64,000 nucleotides of DNA from an uncultured Polaribacter sp. (GTDB lineage: Bacteria > Bacteroidota > Bacteroidia > Flavobacteriales > Flavobacteriaceae). Below, in pieces: positions 63,441 to 64,000 of this stretch; within the stretch, counting starts at the first letter, position 1, and the number at the start of each line of letters is the position of its first letter. The notes under the pieces are model-generated. The model ran no database searches and had not been told where the DNA came from. It worked only from the letters and a program-made list of their open reading frames with translations. Position numbers and translations under genes: made by a program. The stretch spans positions 1 to 64,000 of the forward strand of contig NZ_CANMHM010000011.1 of NCBI RefSeq assembly GCF_947497695.1. The letters run 5' to 3'.

Positions 63441-64000
63441 TTATTTATTAATCTTAAAAATATGAAATGGTAAAGTAGCATGTAATTCTATATAATTCCA
63501 TTCATGATACCAATTGTAGCAATTTCTTGTAACCAAGTCTTCAACTTCAATTTTCTGTCCATTATTTATTTTTAAATCTTGCAATGGTAATTGTACAGAT
63601 CCAGTTTGTGTATTAAAAGCATCTAAACTAATAATAGTAATTGTTTCGTTGGTTCTGTCATCATTCCATTTATAAAAAGCAATAAGTTGATCATTGCCAG
63701 TTTCTAAAAACTGAATATTATTGGTTTGTTGGTAAGATTCATTTTCTTTTCTAATCTGATTAATTCTAGAAATAAGTGTTGTAACTTTATTTTCTTTGAA
63801 CCAATCATAATGACAAAGTTGAAACTTTTCTGACATATAATATTCTTCCTTTCCTATGATAGGATTACTGATCATTTGTTCAAAAACAGGACCATAAATA
63901 CCAATATTAGAACTTAAAGTAGCAGCTAAAGTATATCGTTGTAAATATTTACTTTCTGGTGCTCCCTGCAAATGAAACGGATTAATATCTGGTGTATTTG
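63441..64000 (-). CDS. GlgE-like alpha-1,4-glucan:maltose-1-phosphate maltosyltransferase (partial)
   Basis: Only the 3' end lies in the window; the frame is open to base 64000. The fragment (about 186 residues) reads NTPDINPFHLQGAPESKYLQR, then TLAATLSSNIGIYGPVFE and the SEKFQLCHYDW region, then a C-terminal beta-domain. This matches the end of GlgE, which extends alpha-glucans from maltose 1-phosphate, or another GH13 enzyme close to it. The position before glgB supports glycogen synthesis. The rest lies beyond the edge. Confidence 0.8.
   Translation of the reverse strand, partial: NTPDINPFHLQGAPESKYLQRYTLAATLSSNIGIYGPVFEQMISNPIIGKEEYYMSEKFQLCHYDWFKENKVTTLISRINQIRKENESYQQTNNIQFLETGNDQLIAFYKWNDDRTNETITIISLDAFNTQTGSVQLPLQDLKINNGQKIEVEDLVTRNCYNWYHEWNYIELHATLPFHIFKINK

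Overview
This window looks like chromosomal DNA from a marine Flavobacteriaceae bacterium, most likely Polaribacter or a close relative. That placement is inference from gene content and style, because no search could be run. The DNA is AT-rich. It encodes the gliding proteins GldB and GldC and the type IX secretion protein PorT. It has a eukaryote-like glutamine synthetase II beside glutamine synthetase III, and FadL/OMPP1, OmpA and BamA-type outer-membrane proteins. Promoters repeatedly fit the Bacteroidota pattern TTTG-N19-TAnnTTTG, and strong Shine-Dalgarno sites are absent. Most of the window is core genome. No rRNA, CRISPR array, prophage or conventional defence locus was seen.

Layout. 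1-4.1 kb: pyrF, a thioredoxin-like lipoprotein, tpiA, prmA, clpS and a small unknown gene. 4.0-4.3 kb: a gene-free stretch with long-range base pairing and a terminator, a candidate structured RNA. 4.4-7.8 kb: a secreted repeat protein, a NarL-type two-component pair, tRNA-Arg, a decayed small ORF and a 50-residue conserved small protein. 7.9-15.5 kb: a Ca2+/cation exchanger, divergent glutamine synthetases, purM, prfA. 15.6-16.8 kb: a decayed IS256-like insertion sequence with its 8-bp target duplication still visible. 16.9-17.3 kb: two overlapping tiny membrane-protein genes behind two FNR/CRP-type palindromes. 17.4-24.5 kb: tRNA-Leu and tRNA-Gly, sod, fbp, an acetyltransferase, aspartate kinase, a fused lipid acyltransferase and a holin-like membrane protein. 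24.5-32.7 kb: tig, clpP, clpX, dnaG, nadE, gldB, gldC. 32.8-49.5 kb: envelope genes (OmpA, BamA/TamA-like, PorT, FadL-like, an RS-rich lipoprotein) mixed with a folK-deoxynucleoside kinase fusion, pnp, rpsO, accD, fbaA, an rRNA methyltransferase, menaquinone methyltransferase and a NifU-like protein. 49.6-58.5 kb: proS, tRNA-Glu, rpsT, ribE, pdxA, the DUF177-rpmF-fabH-accB-accC cluster and an Hpt/LytTR regulatory pair. 58.8-64 kb: an alpha-glucan block (GH31 glucosidase, glgB and the 3' end of a GlgE-like gene).

How the parts relate. accB, accC, accD and fabH feed fatty-acid initiation. tpiA, fbaA and fbp are central-carbon enzymes, and the tpiA, fbaA and GH31 upstream regions share an ACGTTAT-centred motif that may mark a sugar-responsive regulon. 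tig, clpS, clpP and clpX are the protein-quality system. gldB, gldC and porT belong to gliding and type IX secretion.

The most notable observations are these. Two essential enzymes, DnaG and AccD, lack all of their classical zinc-ribbon ligands. A dispersed repeat family (GGGCGTT...AACGC ends, variable hairpin middle) has four copies, all downstream of genes. The FNR-like boxes are placed at activator positions before a two-gene membrane micro-operon. A candidate small RNA lies behind clpS.
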